Positions 17,887 to 26,857 of a stretch of 64,000 bases of DNA are shown piece by piece. Source of the DNA: Lysinibacillus_B sp036662795 (lineage in GTDB: Bacteria > Bacillota > Bacilli > Bacillales_A > Planococcaceae); the NCBI RefSeq assembly GCF_036662795.1, contig NZ_JBAFWZ010000001.1, positions 1-64,000 of the forward strand, read 5' to 3'. How positions within the stretch are numbered: position 1 is the stretch's first letter; every line of letters starts with the position of its first letter. The notes under the pieces are model-generated. The model saw nothing but the letters and a program-made list of their open reading frames with translations, did no database searches and had not been told where the DNA came from. The position numbers and the translations under genes are program-made.

Positions 17887-19233
17887 ATGACATCGTCTTC
17901 GTACTTAACCGTAAAAGCGTTAACTAAATATATAAAGCGAAAATTCGATGCAGATCCTCATTTGCGTGACGTATATGTAAAAGGGGAGCTTTCGAATGTT
18001 AAAATGCATAGCTCTGGACATATTTACTTTACTTTAAAGGATGATGGAGCACGCATTAATGCTACTATGTTTCGAAATCAAGCTGCCAAATTAGCCTTTA
18101 AGCCAGAAGAAGGTATGCAAGTTTTTATTCGCGGGGACGTCAATGTTTATGAAGCGAGTGGAGTTTATCAGTTGTATGCACAAACGATGGAGCCAGATGG
18201 AATTGGTGGGCTTTTTGTCGCCTTTAATCAGCTAAAGGAGAGATTGCAAAAGGAAGGGCTATTTAATCCGAATTTTAAGCAGCCTATCCCACAATTTCCG
18301 AAAACAGTAGCGGTATTAACTGCAACAACAGGGGCGGCAATTCGAGATATTGTTACGACGATTAATAGACGTTTTCCACAAGCCGATATCCTTATTTATC
18401 CAACGCTTGTACAAGGAGCAGGGGCAGCACAAAATATTGCAGATAATATTTATTTAGCAAACCGACACGCCTTCTGTGACGTCCTAATTGTAGGTCGAGG
18501 TGGCGGCTCGATTGAGGATTTATGGGCATTTAATGAAGAAATCGTAGCGCGTGCCATTTTTGAAAGTCGAATCCCGATAATTAGTGCTGTTGGACATGAA
18601 ACGGACACAACAATTGCCGATTATGTAGCAGATTTACGTGCTCCAACACCGACAGCTGCAGCTGAGCTAGCAGTTCCGAACAGACAAGAGCTCTATCAAC
18701 GTGTATTAGCCAAAAAAACACAGCTGCATCAAATGGTAGTTGGACAACTTAATTTTGAACGAAGTCGATTAACAAAGCTTCAGCAATCCTACCCATTAGC
18801 AACACCAGACCGTTTGTATCGACCATTTATCGAAAAGCTTGTGACGATAGATACACGGTTGGCCAATGGGGCACAGCTTTATTTAATGAAGCATAGAAAT
18901 GGACTTGAAAAGCTTAGTGCTTCGTTGAAAATACACTCACCGCAAGCATCGATTCAATTTTCAAAAAGGCAACTCGATGCAATTACACAAGGCCTTACAA
19001 GAGCAGCATATACTCATGTAGATCAGCAAAAGCAAGCATTTGCTGGAATGATTCGTACGTTAGAGGCCTTAAATCCACTATCAATAATGAGTAAAGGCTT
19101 TAGTGTCACATATCTTGACAAAAAAGTCGTGAAATCTGTTGAGGAGTTGTCAGATAAGGACAAAGTCAAAATACAATTTCATGACGGTGTTGCTGAAGCT
19201 AAAATACTTTCGACAAACAAGAAGGGGGAATAA
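17887..19233 (+). CDS. xseA: Exodeoxyribonuclease VII large subunit
   Basis: 448 residues. An N-terminal OB-fold (about 5-100, with VYVKGELSNVKMHSSGHIYFTLKDD) is followed by the catalytic region with VGRGGGSIEDLWAFNEE, AVGHETDTTIADYVADLRAPTPTAAA and a coiled-coil C-terminal half. With XseB it degrades single-stranded DNA from both ends. AAAGGAG lies before the ATG; xseB begins 2 bp after the stop. Confidence 0.96.
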   Translation: MTSSSYLTVKALTKYIKRKFDADPHLRDVYVKGELSNVKMHSSGHIYFTLKDDGARINATMFRNQAAKLAFKPEEGMQVFIRGDVNVYEASGVYQLYAQTMEPDGIGGLFVAFNQLKERLQKEGLFNPNFKQPIPQFPKTVAVLTATTGAAIRDIVTTINRRFPQADILIYPTLVQGAGAAQNIADNIYLANRHAFCDVLIVGRGGGSIEDLWAFNEEIVARAIFESRIPIISAVGHETDTTIADYVADLRAPTPTAAAELAVPNRQELYQRVLAKKTQLHQMVVGQLNFERSRLTKLQQSYPLATPDRLYRPFIEKLVTIDTRLANGAQLYLMKHRNGLEKLSASLKIHSPQASIQFSKRQLDAITQGLTRAAYTHVDQQKQAFAGMIRTLEALNPLSIMSKGFSVTYLDKKVVKSVEELSDKDKVKIQFHDGVAEAKILSTNKKGE

Positions 19234-19235
19234 GG

Positions 19236-19466
19236 ATGCCTAAGAAACAAGCATTTGCAGATGCAATGACAGAGCTTGAGGAAATTGTCCGTAAACTAGA
19301 GCAAGGTGATGTCCCACTAGAAGAGGCCATTGATTTGTATAAAAAAGGGATGGAGCTTTCTAAATTTTGTCACGAAAAGCTAACAAATGCGGAAGAACAA
19401 TTAATTTCAATAGTAGGTGAGGATGGACAAAAGCAACCATTTGCACCCTCAACTGGAGAGGTATAA
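19236..19466 (+). CDS. xseB: Exodeoxyribonuclease VII small subunit
   Basis: 76 residues with the family core FADAMTELEEIVRKLEQGDV followed by PLEEAIDLYKKGMEL. It forms helical hairpins that bind XseA in several copies. AAGGGGGAATAAGG before the ATG overlaps the end of xseA, so the two are translationally coupled. ispA starts 3 bp downstream. Confidence 0.95.
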   Translation: MPKKQAFADAMTELEEIVRKLEQGDVPLEEAIDLYKKGMELSKFCHEKLTNAEEQLISIVGEDGQKQPFAPSTGEV

Positions 19467-19469
19467 AAA

Positions 19470-20354
19470 ATGAGTGAATATTTAAAAGGATTTATTCAAG
19501 AAAATGTGCCAAAAATTGAAGCAGAAATGTATGCATTAGTACAGCAAATTCAAGCACCCCAAATGTTAAAGGAATCAATGCTATATTCGTTAAAAGCTGG
19601 TGGGAAACGAGTTCGTCCATTATTTGTTGCAGCTGTATGTGAACACTTTAAGCAGCCATTACATGCAGCGTATACGGTCGGTGCATGTGTAGAGATGATT
19701 CATACGTACTCTTTAATTCATGATGATTTACCATGTATGGATGATGATGATTTACGCCGTGGTAAGCCAACAAATCATATTGTTTACGGGGAAGCGCTGG
19801 CAACACTTGCGGGTGATGCTTTAAATTCGCTAAGCTTTGGCATATTAGCACGTTTAGATAGCGTGGATGCAGAAAAACGAATTGAGCTGATTCGATTATT
19901 AAGTGAAACGGCTGGTGCCCAAGGAATGGTTGGCGGCCAAGTGCTTGATATGGATGGCGAAAAGCGTCAGCTAAATTTAACAGAGCTAGAGCAAGTTCAT
20001 GTGAATAAAACAGGTGCACTTCTACGATTCTCTATCGAGTCGGGTGCAATTCTTAGTGGTGCAACTATTGAGGAGCGTCAGGCGTTAATAGAGTATGCGC
20101 ATCATATTGGCCTTGCTTTCCAAATTCAAGACGATATTTTAGATATTGAAGGTACAAGTGAACAGTTAGGAAAAACAGCTGGGAAAGATATTGCAAGTGA
20201 TAAAAGCACATACCCAGCCTTACTTACTCTAGAGGGTGCAAAAGCTAAGCTAGAAGAACATTATGAGAAGGCGATTGCAGCATTAAATACATTGCAAAGT
20301 GACAGTACATTACTTCTAGACTTTGCCACTTACATTGTGCAAAGAAATAATTAA
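19470..20354 (+). CDS. ispA: Polyprenyl diphosphate synthase (farnesyl/geranyl type)
   Basis: 294 residues. First aspartate-rich motif DDLPCMDDDDLRRG (about 85) and second motif FQIQDDILDIEG (about 223), with GGKRVRP for isopentenyl diphosphate binding. The two extra residues between the Asp pairs of the first motif mark a short-chain farnesyl diphosphate synthase of bacterial type. It condenses IPP with DMAPP and GPP. It sits in the xseAB-ispA-dxs-tlyA cluster; dxs, just downstream, supplies the precursor pathway. Confidence 0.94.
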   Translation: MSEYLKGFIQENVPKIEAEMYALVQQIQAPQMLKESMLYSLKAGGKRVRPLFVAAVCEHFKQPLHAAYTVGACVEMIHTYSLIHDDLPCMDDDDLRRGKPTNHIVYGEALATLAGDALNSLSFGILARLDSVDAEKRIELIRLLSETAGAQGMVGGQVLDMDGEKRQLNLTELEQVHVNKTGALLRFSIESGAILSGATIEERQALIEYAHHIGLAFQIQDDILDIEGTSEQLGKTAGKDIASDKSTYPALLTLEGAKAKLEEHYEKAIAALNTLQSDSTLLLDFATYIVQRNN

Positions 20355-20371
20355 ATAAAAAGGATATAGTT

Positions 20372-20399
20372 TTGTTCTAGCGAAGGACACTGTTATAAT
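20372..20399 (+). promoter_or_regulatory. Sigma-A-type promoter upstream of dxs
   Basis: TTGTTC (20372-20377), a 16-bp spacer and a perfect TATAAT (20394-20399). It lies 52 bp upstream of the dxs start, suggesting that dxs-tlyA also has its own promoter. Confidence 0.55.
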
Positions 20400-20450
20400 A
20401 AAACAATATCACTTACTTGTGAATAAATAGATGAAAAGGTGTGTGTAGAG

Positions 20451-22340
20451 ATGGATTTATACAAAATTTCTAGTCCATCCTTTTTAAAGGGCTTGAACAA
20501 TAGGCAATTAGAGGCGCTCTCACAGGAAATTCGAACGTTTTTAATTGAAAAGTGTTCTGTCACTGGAGGTCACATCGGTCCAAATCTTGGTGTAGTAGAG
20601 TTAACAATCGCTTTGCATAAAGCGTTTAATAGTCCACAGGATAAATTTTTATGGGATGTTGGGCATCAAGCCTATGTCCATAAAATTTTAACAGGTCGTG
20701 CTAGTCAGTTCGATACACTACGTCAATATAAAGGATTATGTGGATTCCCGAAGCTTATTGAAAGTGAGCATGACGAATGGGAAACAGGACATAGTTCAAC
20801 GTCTTTATCGGCTGCTATGGGGATGGCGGCAGCACGCGATATAAAAAAGGGGAAAAACTTTATCGTGCCGATTATTGGAGATGGTGCGCTTACAGGTGGT
20901 ATGGCACTCGAAGCGTTAAACCATATCGGGCATGAAAAAACAAATATGATCGTTATTTTAAATGATAACGAAATGTCGATTGCTCCAAATGTTGGCGCTC
21001 TTCATAATGTATTAGGTCGACTACGAACTGCGAAGGAATATTCGAAAGCGAAAGAGGAATTAGAAAGCTTAATGCATAAAATTCCTGTCGTAGGCGATCG
21101 TTTGGCTTCAACAGCAGAGCGTGTAAAGGATAGCTTAAAATATTTAGTCGTTTCCGGTGTGTTTTTTGAGGAAATGGGCTTTAAATATTTAGGTCCGATT
21201 GATGGACATGATTTCGAATCGTTAGATAAAACGCTAGAGTATGCAAAAAAAGTACGAGGGCCTGTTATAGTACACGTTATTACAAAAAAGGGTAAAGGTT
21301 ACAAGCCTGCTGAGGAAGATACAGTTGGTACTTGGCACGGTACAGGTCCCTATAAAATGGAAACAGGTGATTTCGTAAAATCAGCTGTAAAAGGTCCAGC
21401 ATGGAGTAGTTTAATCTCTGAATCAGTTCGTAAACTGATGAAGGAGGATGAGCGAATCGTTACGATTACGCCAGCAATGCCGGTAGGGTCCAAGCTAGAA
21501 GGCATTCAGCGTGATTTCCCGAAACGTTTTTATGATGTTGGAATTGCAGAACAGCATGCAGCAACGATGGCAGCAGGTCTGGCAACGCAAAAAATGAAAC
21601 CGTTTTTAGCGATTTATTCGACATTCCTTCAGCGTGCCTATGATCAGGTGCTACATGATATTGCACGTCCGAATTTAAATGTTTTCATTGGTATCGATCG
21701 ATCAGGTTTAGTAGGCGCTGATGGAGAGACACATCAAGGTGTATTCGATATTTCCTTCCTTCGTCATATTCCTAATATTGTGCTTATGATGCCTAAGGAT
21801 GAAAATGAAGGTCAGCATATGGTGAAAACTGCACTAGAGTATGATGGTGGACCAATAGCACTTCGCTATCCGCGTGGAAATGGCCTAGGTGTACCGCTTG
21901 ATGAGGAAATGAAAGTGCTCCCAATCGGCTCTTGGGAAGTTTTACGTGAAGGCAGCGATGCAACGATTCTAACATTCGGTACAACAATTCCAATGGCTCT
22001 TGAGGCAGCGGAAGAACTTGCAGCACGTGGGAAAAGTGTGAAGGTAGTAAATGCACGTTTTATCAAGCCTATGGATGAAGTAATGCTACACGAGCTTATG
22101 CAAACGAATAAGCCAATTTTAACGATTGAGGAAGCCGTGCTACAAGGTGGCTTTGGAAGTGCTGTATTAGAATTTGCAGCAGATCATCGTTATAGTGTAG
22201 CTATTGATCGAATCGGTATTCCAGATAAATTTATTGAGCATGGTAATGTAGATCAATTATTAGAAGAAATTAATGTAACAGCTGAAGAAGCAGTTAAGCG
22301 TATCGAATCACTAGTGAAAAAGCAGGTAGGAACCCTATGA
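20451..22340 (+). CDS. dxs: 1-deoxy-D-xylulose-5-phosphate synthase
   Basis: 629 residues, thiamine diphosphate-dependent. It condenses pyruvate with glyceraldehyde-3-phosphate, the first step of the methylerythritol phosphate isoprenoid route. GHIGPNLGVVELTIALH, the TPP/Mg motif GDGALTGGMALEALN (about 148), the AEQHAATMAAG catalytic Glu region and the C-terminal transketolase domain are present. ATG 20451 follows AAAAGGTG; a GTG at 20439 overlaps that site. The stop overlaps tlyA (ATGA). Confidence 0.97.
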   Translation: MDLYKISSPSFLKGLNNRQLEALSQEIRTFLIEKCSVTGGHIGPNLGVVELTIALHKAFNSPQDKFLWDVGHQAYVHKILTGRASQFDTLRQYKGLCGFPKLIESEHDEWETGHSSTSLSAAMGMAAARDIKKGKNFIVPIIGDGALTGGMALEALNHIGHEKTNMIVILNDNEMSIAPNVGALHNVLGRLRTAKEYSKAKEELESLMHKIPVVGDRLASTAERVKDSLKYLVVSGVFFEEMGFKYLGPIDGHDFESLDKTLEYAKKVRGPVIVHVITKKGKGYKPAEEDTVGTWHGTGPYKMETGDFVKSAVKGPAWSSLISESVRKLMKEDERIVTITPAMPVGSKLEGIQRDFPKRFYDVGIAEQHAATMAAGLATQKMKPFLAIYSTFLQRAYDQVLHDIARPNLNVFIGIDRSGLVGADGETHQGVFDISFLRHIPNIVLMMPKDENEGQHMVKTALEYDGGPIALRYPRGNGLGVPLDEEMKVLPIGSWEVLREGSDATILTFGTTIPMALEAAEELAARGKSVKVVNARFIKPMDEVMLHELMQTNKPILTIEEAVLQGGFGSAVLEFAADHRYSVAIDRIGIPDKFIEHGNVDQLLEEINVTAEEAVKRIESLVKKQVGTL

Positions 22341-23155
22341 CGAAACAACCAAAAGAACGTGTAGACGTTCTTCTTGTCGAGCGCGGGCTTAGCGAAACAC
22401 GAGAAAAAGCAAAGCGCTCGATTATGGCGGGGCTAGTATTTTCAAATGAAATTCGCATCGATAAGGCTGGCGAAAAAATAACTATCGATGCTCCGCTACA
22501 AGTGAAAGGTTCCGATTTAAAGTATGTAAGTCGTGGTGGCTTAAAGCTTGAAAAGGCCCTACAAATTTTCGATATGTCTGTTGATGGAAAGCTAATGCTT
22601 GATATTGGCTCGTCGACAGGTGGTTTTACAGACTGTGCATTACAAAATGGTGCAAGACATTGCTATGCATTAGATGTTGGCTCTAACCAGCTTGCTTGGA
22701 AAATACGTAGTGATGAACGAGTAACAGTTATGGAAAAAACCAATTTCCGCTACACAAAGCCTGAAGACTTAGTAGAGGGACTGCCTGACTTTGCAACGAT
22801 TGATGTATCCTTTATTTCATTATCGCTCATTTTACCTGTATTAAAAACGGTTTTAATGCCCGGAGGAGATGTCATGGCGTTAGTAAAGCCACAATTTGAA
22901 GCGGGTAAAGAAAATGTCGGTAAAAAAGGGATAGTTCGAGATTCGAAAATTCATTTAGCTGTACTAGAGCAAACGGCTAAAATGGCTACAGAGGTAGGTT
23001 TTGTGGTTAAGGATGCTTCCTATTCACCAATTACTGGTGGAGAAGGTAATATTGAATTTTTATTCCACTTAAAAAATCCAATTGATGGTGATTTAATTGA
23101 ACCATTTACTGATTTTTCATCAATTGTTCAACAGGCACATAATGAATTAAAGTAA
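22337..23155 (+). CDS. tlyA: TlyA family 2'-O-ribose rRNA methyltransferase
   Basis: 272 residues: an N-terminal S4 RNA-binding domain (about 5-65, RVDVLLVERGLSETREKAKR) and a FtsJ-like SAM methyltransferase domain starting at MLDIGSSTGGFTDCAL (about 87). The K-D-K-E type residues are in AWKIRSDER, ATIDVSFIS, MALVKPQFEAG and GNIEFLF. It is the YqxC homologue of Bacillus. Mycobacterial TlyA methylates 16S and 23S rRNA; the target here is inferred. Coupled to dxs by a 4-bp overlap. Confidence 0.92.
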   Translation: MTKQPKERVDVLLVERGLSETREKAKRSIMAGLVFSNEIRIDKAGEKITIDAPLQVKGSDLKYVSRGGLKLEKALQIFDMSVDGKLMLDIGSSTGGFTDCALQNGARHCYALDVGSNQLAWKIRSDERVTVMEKTNFRYTKPEDLVEGLPDFATIDVSFISLSLILPVLKTVLMPGGDVMALVKPQFEAGKENVGKKGIVRDSKIHLAVLEQTAKMATEVGFVVKDASYSPITGGEGNIEFLFHLKNPIDGDLIEPFTDFSSIVQQAHNELK

Positions 23156-23160
23156 TAAAA

Positions 23161-23200
23161 AAGGGAAATCTTATACGTAGGATTTCTCTTTTTTTATTTA
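23161..23200 (+). terminator. Terminator after tlyA
   Basis: AAGGGAAATC (23161-23170) pairs with GATTTCTCTT (23181-23190), followed by T7. It ends the xseA-to-tlyA run of genes. Confidence 0.85.
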
Positions 23201-23316
23201 TAATTAATACTAAATCCTAATGAGTAAAGCAAATTGGTACATCATTTCAATTTTTCTTGTTTTTTTTTTATGCAGATGGTAGTGTAAATATACAATGAAA
23301 AATAGAGGTGAATCTT

Positions 23317-23766
23317 ATGAATAAAGGGCAACGTCATATTCGAATTCGCGATATTATTACAAATAATGAAATTGAAACACAGGACGATTTAGTCGAATAC
23401 TTAAAAAAAGCTGGCTATAATGTGACACAAGCAACAGTTTCACGTGATATTAAAGAGTTACATTTAGTAAAGGTACCTTTACAGGATGGTCGTTATAAAT
23501 ATAGCTTGCCAGCAGATCAACGCTTTAACCCAATTCAAAAATTACAACGAGCACTTGCCGATGCATTTGTTAGTATTGATGGGGCATCGCACTTTTTAGT
23601 AATGAAAGCACTACCTGGAAATGGTAATTCTATAGCTGTGCTATTAGATCATTTAGATTGGCCTGAAATTTTAGGGACAATCTCAGGTGATGATACGATC
23701 TTAATTATTTGTAGAACAGAACAAGATAGTGAACATATTAAAAATCGATTATTAGATATGTTGTAA
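23317..23766 (+). CDS. argR: Arginine repressor
   Basis: 149 residues (AhrC/ArgR). The N-terminal winged helix-turn-helix (about 1-70, with TQDDLVEYLKKAGYNVTQATVSRDIKELHLVKV in the body) precedes a C-terminal oligomerisation and arginine-binding domain containing GTISGDDTILIICR. ATG 23317 is chosen over GTG 23308, which lies in the AGAGGTG ribosome site. It represses arginine synthesis and activates catabolism when arginine is bound. The position next to recN is conserved in Bacillus. Confidence 0.95.
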   Translation: MNKGQRHIRIRDIITNNEIETQDDLVEYLKKAGYNVTQATVSRDIKELHLVKVPLQDGRYKYSLPADQRFNPIQKLQRALADAFVSIDGASHFLVMKALPGNGNSIAVLLDHLDWPEILGTISGDDTILIICRTEQDSEHIKNRLLDML

Positions 23767-23782
23767 TTCGAGGTGGATATTT

Positions 23783-25480
23783 TTGTTAAGAGAGCTTAGT
23801 ATTCGTAACTTTGCCATTATTGATGATTTAACTGTTAGCTTTTCTGATGGACTTACTGTATTAACAGGTGAAACGGGAGCTGGTAAATCGATCATTATTG
23901 ATGCAGTGCATTTACTTGCTGGAGGTCGTGGTTCACTTGAATTTATTCGTCATGGTGCAAGAAAAGCAGAACTTGGGGGATTATTTCAAATAATGAGCGA
24001 TAATCATCCAATCTATGCAAAGCTAGAAGAAGCGGGTATTGAAGTCGAGGAAGGCACGATTATTCTTCGTCGTGATTTGAATGATAATGGAAAAAGTATC
24101 TGTCGTGTAAATGGCAAGCTTGTGCCTTTAACTGTGTTACGTGATATAGGTAGTAGCCTGATAGACATCCATGGACAACATGAAAATCAAGAACTAATGG
24201 ATGAAAAATTCCACATTAATTTGCTGGATCATTTTGCAGCCGATACGTTGCAAGCTGTAAAAGAAAAATATACAGCCGTATATGAGGAGTACCGAGCACT
24301 AAAACGTGAAGTACAGTCTTTAAGCTTAGATGAGCAACGAATCGCCCAACGAATCGATTTATATCAGTTTCAAATTAATGAGCTTGAGGAAGCGGCTTTA
24401 AAAATGGATGAGGAAGAGCAACTTATAGAGGAACGACGACGTTTGATAAATTTCCACAAAATCTTTGAACGCTCTCATGTTGCCTATGAAACAATTTCTG
24501 GAGAATCAAAAGGGCTGGACTTTATAGGGGATGCAATGAACGCGTTAGAGGATATTGTTTCTCTAGATGCCAGTTTCCAGGAAGCCGCTGATGCGGTAAC
24601 ATCTAGCTTTTATGCTTTGCAGGACGCTGCCTATCAAATAAAAAATGTGATGGACGAGCTTGAATTTGATCCTGAACGCATGAATGAAGTAGAGCAACGT
24701 TTAGCGCAATACCAAGCAATGAAACGTAAATACGGAACAACTGTAGAAGAAATTTTATCGTATCATGAAAAAATTGAAGAAGAATTAATGCAGCTAATTA
24801 ATCGAGATGAAACGATTGGGCAAAATGAGAAACGTCTGCAGGAAATGGAAGGCGTATTAGAAACACTTTCTGCTGAGTTATCGCGAATTCGTAAAGAAAA
24901 TGCAGTTCTTCTTAGTGACGCAATTATGGAGCAGCTTCAAGTTTTACATATGGAGAAAGCAAAATTTATCGTGAATTTTACCTCTTTAGAGAGGTTTGAC
25001 AGTAACGGTAAAGATGAAATTGTTTTTTACATTTCAACCAATGTTGGGGAACCACCAAAATCGCTACCTAAAATTGCATCTGGTGGGGAACTTTCGCGAA
25101 TGATGCTGGCTCTAAAAACAATTTTTTCATCATCAAATGGAATTACGTCGATTATTTTTGATGAAGTTGATACAGGAGTAAGTGGACGTGTTGCACAGGC
25201 AATTGCAGAAAAAATTGCAGCAATTTCAATTCAATCGCAAGTTCTTTGTATTTCTCATTTGCCACAGGTTGCGGCGATGGCGGATCAACATTATTATATA
25301 AAAAAGCAAGTTGAGCATGATCGTACATTTACGACTGTAAACGAACTAAAGGATTCAGCGCGTATTGAAGAAGTAAGTCGAATGATGAGTGGAGCAGAAA
25401 TTACGGAATTAACGCTACAACATGCCTCAGAGCTTATACAAATCGCATCAAGTCGAAAACAGGCAATGGTAACTGGGTAA
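23783..25480 (+). CDS. recN: DNA repair protein RecN
   Basis: 565-residue SMC-like ATPase of double-strand break repair. Walker A GETGAGKSIIIDAVHLLAGG is at about 29, the central coiled coils lie at about 150-370, the signature SGGELSRMMLALK at about 433, and Walker B SIIFDEVDTGVSGRVAQAIAEK at about 455. The TTG start has GAGGTGG in front. It follows argR after 16 bp. I saw no clear LexA box. Confidence 0.96.
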   Translation: MLRELSIRNFAIIDDLTVSFSDGLTVLTGETGAGKSIIIDAVHLLAGGRGSLEFIRHGARKAELGGLFQIMSDNHPIYAKLEEAGIEVEEGTIILRRDLNDNGKSICRVNGKLVPLTVLRDIGSSLIDIHGQHENQELMDEKFHINLLDHFAADTLQAVKEKYTAVYEEYRALKREVQSLSLDEQRIAQRIDLYQFQINELEEAALKMDEEEQLIEERRRLINFHKIFERSHVAYETISGESKGLDFIGDAMNALEDIVSLDASFQEAADAVTSSFYALQDAAYQIKNVMDELEFDPERMNEVEQRLAQYQAMKRKYGTTVEEILSYHEKIEEELMQLINRDETIGQNEKRLQEMEGVLETLSAELSRIRKENAVLLSDAIMEQLQVLHMEKAKFIVNFTSLERFDSNGKDEIVFYISTNVGEPPKSLPKIASGGELSRMMLALKTIFSSSNGITSIIFDEVDTGVSGRVAQAIAEKIAAISIQSQVLCISHLPQVAAMADQHYYIKKQVEHDRTFTTVNELKDSARIEEVSRMMSGAEITELTLQHASELIQIASSRKQAMVTG

Positions 25481-25542
25481 AGGCTTAAAAATGTGCAATT
25501 GATGTTCGTTTTAACAGTCTTTGGACAGTAAAAAAATTGCAA

Positions 25543-25556
25543 TCATGATATCATGA
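25543..25556. promoter_or_regulatory. Perfect 14-bp palindrome between recN and spoIVB
   Basis: TCATGATATCATGA is a perfect palindrome in the 179-bp gap upstream of spoIVB. There is no T tract after it, so it does not look like a terminator. A protein-binding site is possible. Confidence 0.3.
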
Positions 25557-25659
25557 ACTTTTAAGCAAGAAACACTGTCTGATATGCTTCAAGGGCACCT
25601 AATTTTTCCGTTCATAATGCGCCAAAACTTTCACATAGTAAGTGAAAAGGAGGTGGATT

Positions 25660-26598
25660 ATGAACGGTTATTTGCGTAATTTGTTAATTGTTTTTGTTTT
25701 GCTTCTTTGCGCCTTTCCGACAAATGCTGAGGCAAAGAAGCTTATTCCAATGGGCCATTCAGTTAATATTCAGCTTCAAATGCCTTTCGTTTTTGTTACC
25801 AATGATGTATTACTCGACAACGGACAATGGTTAAAAAAAGGCGATAAGTTATTGAAAATGAATAAAGAAAAACTTCATTCCATTGATGAGCTCAAAAATA
25901 TAGACGATAGCTCTGTGGAAATGACCTTTGAGCGTGCAAAAAAACGGCATAAATTAAAATTAACAAAAGATGAGCTAAATCAACTTTCCCCTTTTTTAAA
26001 AAATGAGACAGACGGTATTGGTACGTTAACCTATATTGATCCAGACGATTTGCAGTATGGTGCACTCGGTCACCAAATAATCGATCATTCTTTAAATATT
26101 GCGCCAGAAGTGGCAAAGGGGTCGTTATTTTTAGCGACAATTACGCAAATAAAAAAGAGTAGCCCTGGAGAACCAGGCTACAAAATTTCTAAAGAACCGA
26201 CTGAAGAAGCAAAATTAGGTTCTGTAGTGACAAATGATGTATACGGCATATTTGGGAAATGGCAACAGCCGATACAAAAAAGTTTGCAACAACCGCTCGA
26301 AATTATACCTTCAGATGATATTCAATCGGGAAAAGCACAACTTTTCACTTCGATTGAAGGCTCTGAGGTAGAGGCATTCGATATTAGAATCGAAAAAAAA
26401 TCGGGATCTACTTTCCAATTTTCCGTTACAGATGAACGTTTATTAGATAAAACAGGTGGCATTATACAAGGAATGAGTGGAAGCCCAATTATTCAAGATA
26501 ACAGGTTCATTGGCGCCGTGACTCATATGTATGTCGAACAACCGACAAAAGGTGCAGCAATCACCATTGTCGAAATGATTAAAAAATCACCTGAATAA
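25660..26598 (+). CDS. spoIVB: SpoIVB serine peptidase (short form)
   Basis: 312 residues. Signal peptide/anchor at about 4-24, a reduced PDZ-like region (about 40-110), then the SpoIVB peptidase domain. The catalytic residues can be placed as His138 (GALGH), Asp258 (SVTDERLL) and Ser273 (QGMSGSP). B. subtilis SpoIVB has about 426 residues and triggers pro-sigma-K processing from the forespore; the missing length here is N-terminal. ATG 25660 follows AAAAGGAGGTGG. The intact catalytic residues contrast with the broken spo0A just downstream. Confidence 0.92.
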   Translation: MNGYLRNLLIVFVLLLCAFPTNAEAKKLIPMGHSVNIQLQMPFVFVTNDVLLDNGQWLKKGDKLLKMNKEKLHSIDELKNIDDSSVEMTFERAKKRHKLKLTKDELNQLSPFLKNETDGIGTLTYIDPDDLQYGALGHQIIDHSLNIAPEVAKGSLFLATITQIKKSSPGEPGYKISKEPTEEAKLGSVVTNDVYGIFGKWQQPIQKSLQQPLEIIPSDDIQSGKAQLFTSIEGSEVEAFDIRIEKKSGSTFQFSVTDERLLDKTGGIIQGMSGSPIIQDNRFIGAVTHMYVEQPTKGAAITIVEMIKKSPE

Positions 26599-26607
26599 GG
26601 TATTATT

Positions 26608-26640
26608 GACTACACTTTATATAAAAGTGTAGTCTTTTCT
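26608..26640 (+). terminator. Terminator after spoIVB
   Basis: GACTACACTTTAT (26608-26620) pairs with ATAAAAGTGTAGTC (26621-26634), followed by TTTTCTTC. Confidence 0.8.
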
Positions 26641-26755
26641 TCTTTTTTTTATTAAAATGAATCTATGTAAAATATCGAAAAATAGGATAGGTTATCCTTT
26701 TATGTCGGTACATAAAGAAATTCTGTGACTCATTAATTATTTTTAATTATTAAAA

Positions 26756-26780
26756 AGGTATTTTTTATAAAATGTCGAAT
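26756..26780 (+). promoter_or_regulatory. Sigma-H-type spo0A promoter with an overlapping 0A box
   Basis: AGGTATT (26756-26762), exactly 14 bp, then GAAT (26777-26780) fits the sigma-H consensus AGGAATT-N14-GAAT. A perfect 0A box TGTCGAA lies at 26773-26779, overlapping the -10. It sits 78 bp upstream of spo0A, as expected for the sporulation-induced promoter under Spo0A autoregulation. Confidence 0.6.
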
Positions 26781-26857
26781 TTGAAATATTGTGTCAATTG
26801 GTATTGCTTCGTAGATGAGTAATATTTTGGTAGTTCAATAAAGATAAGGGGGAAACG

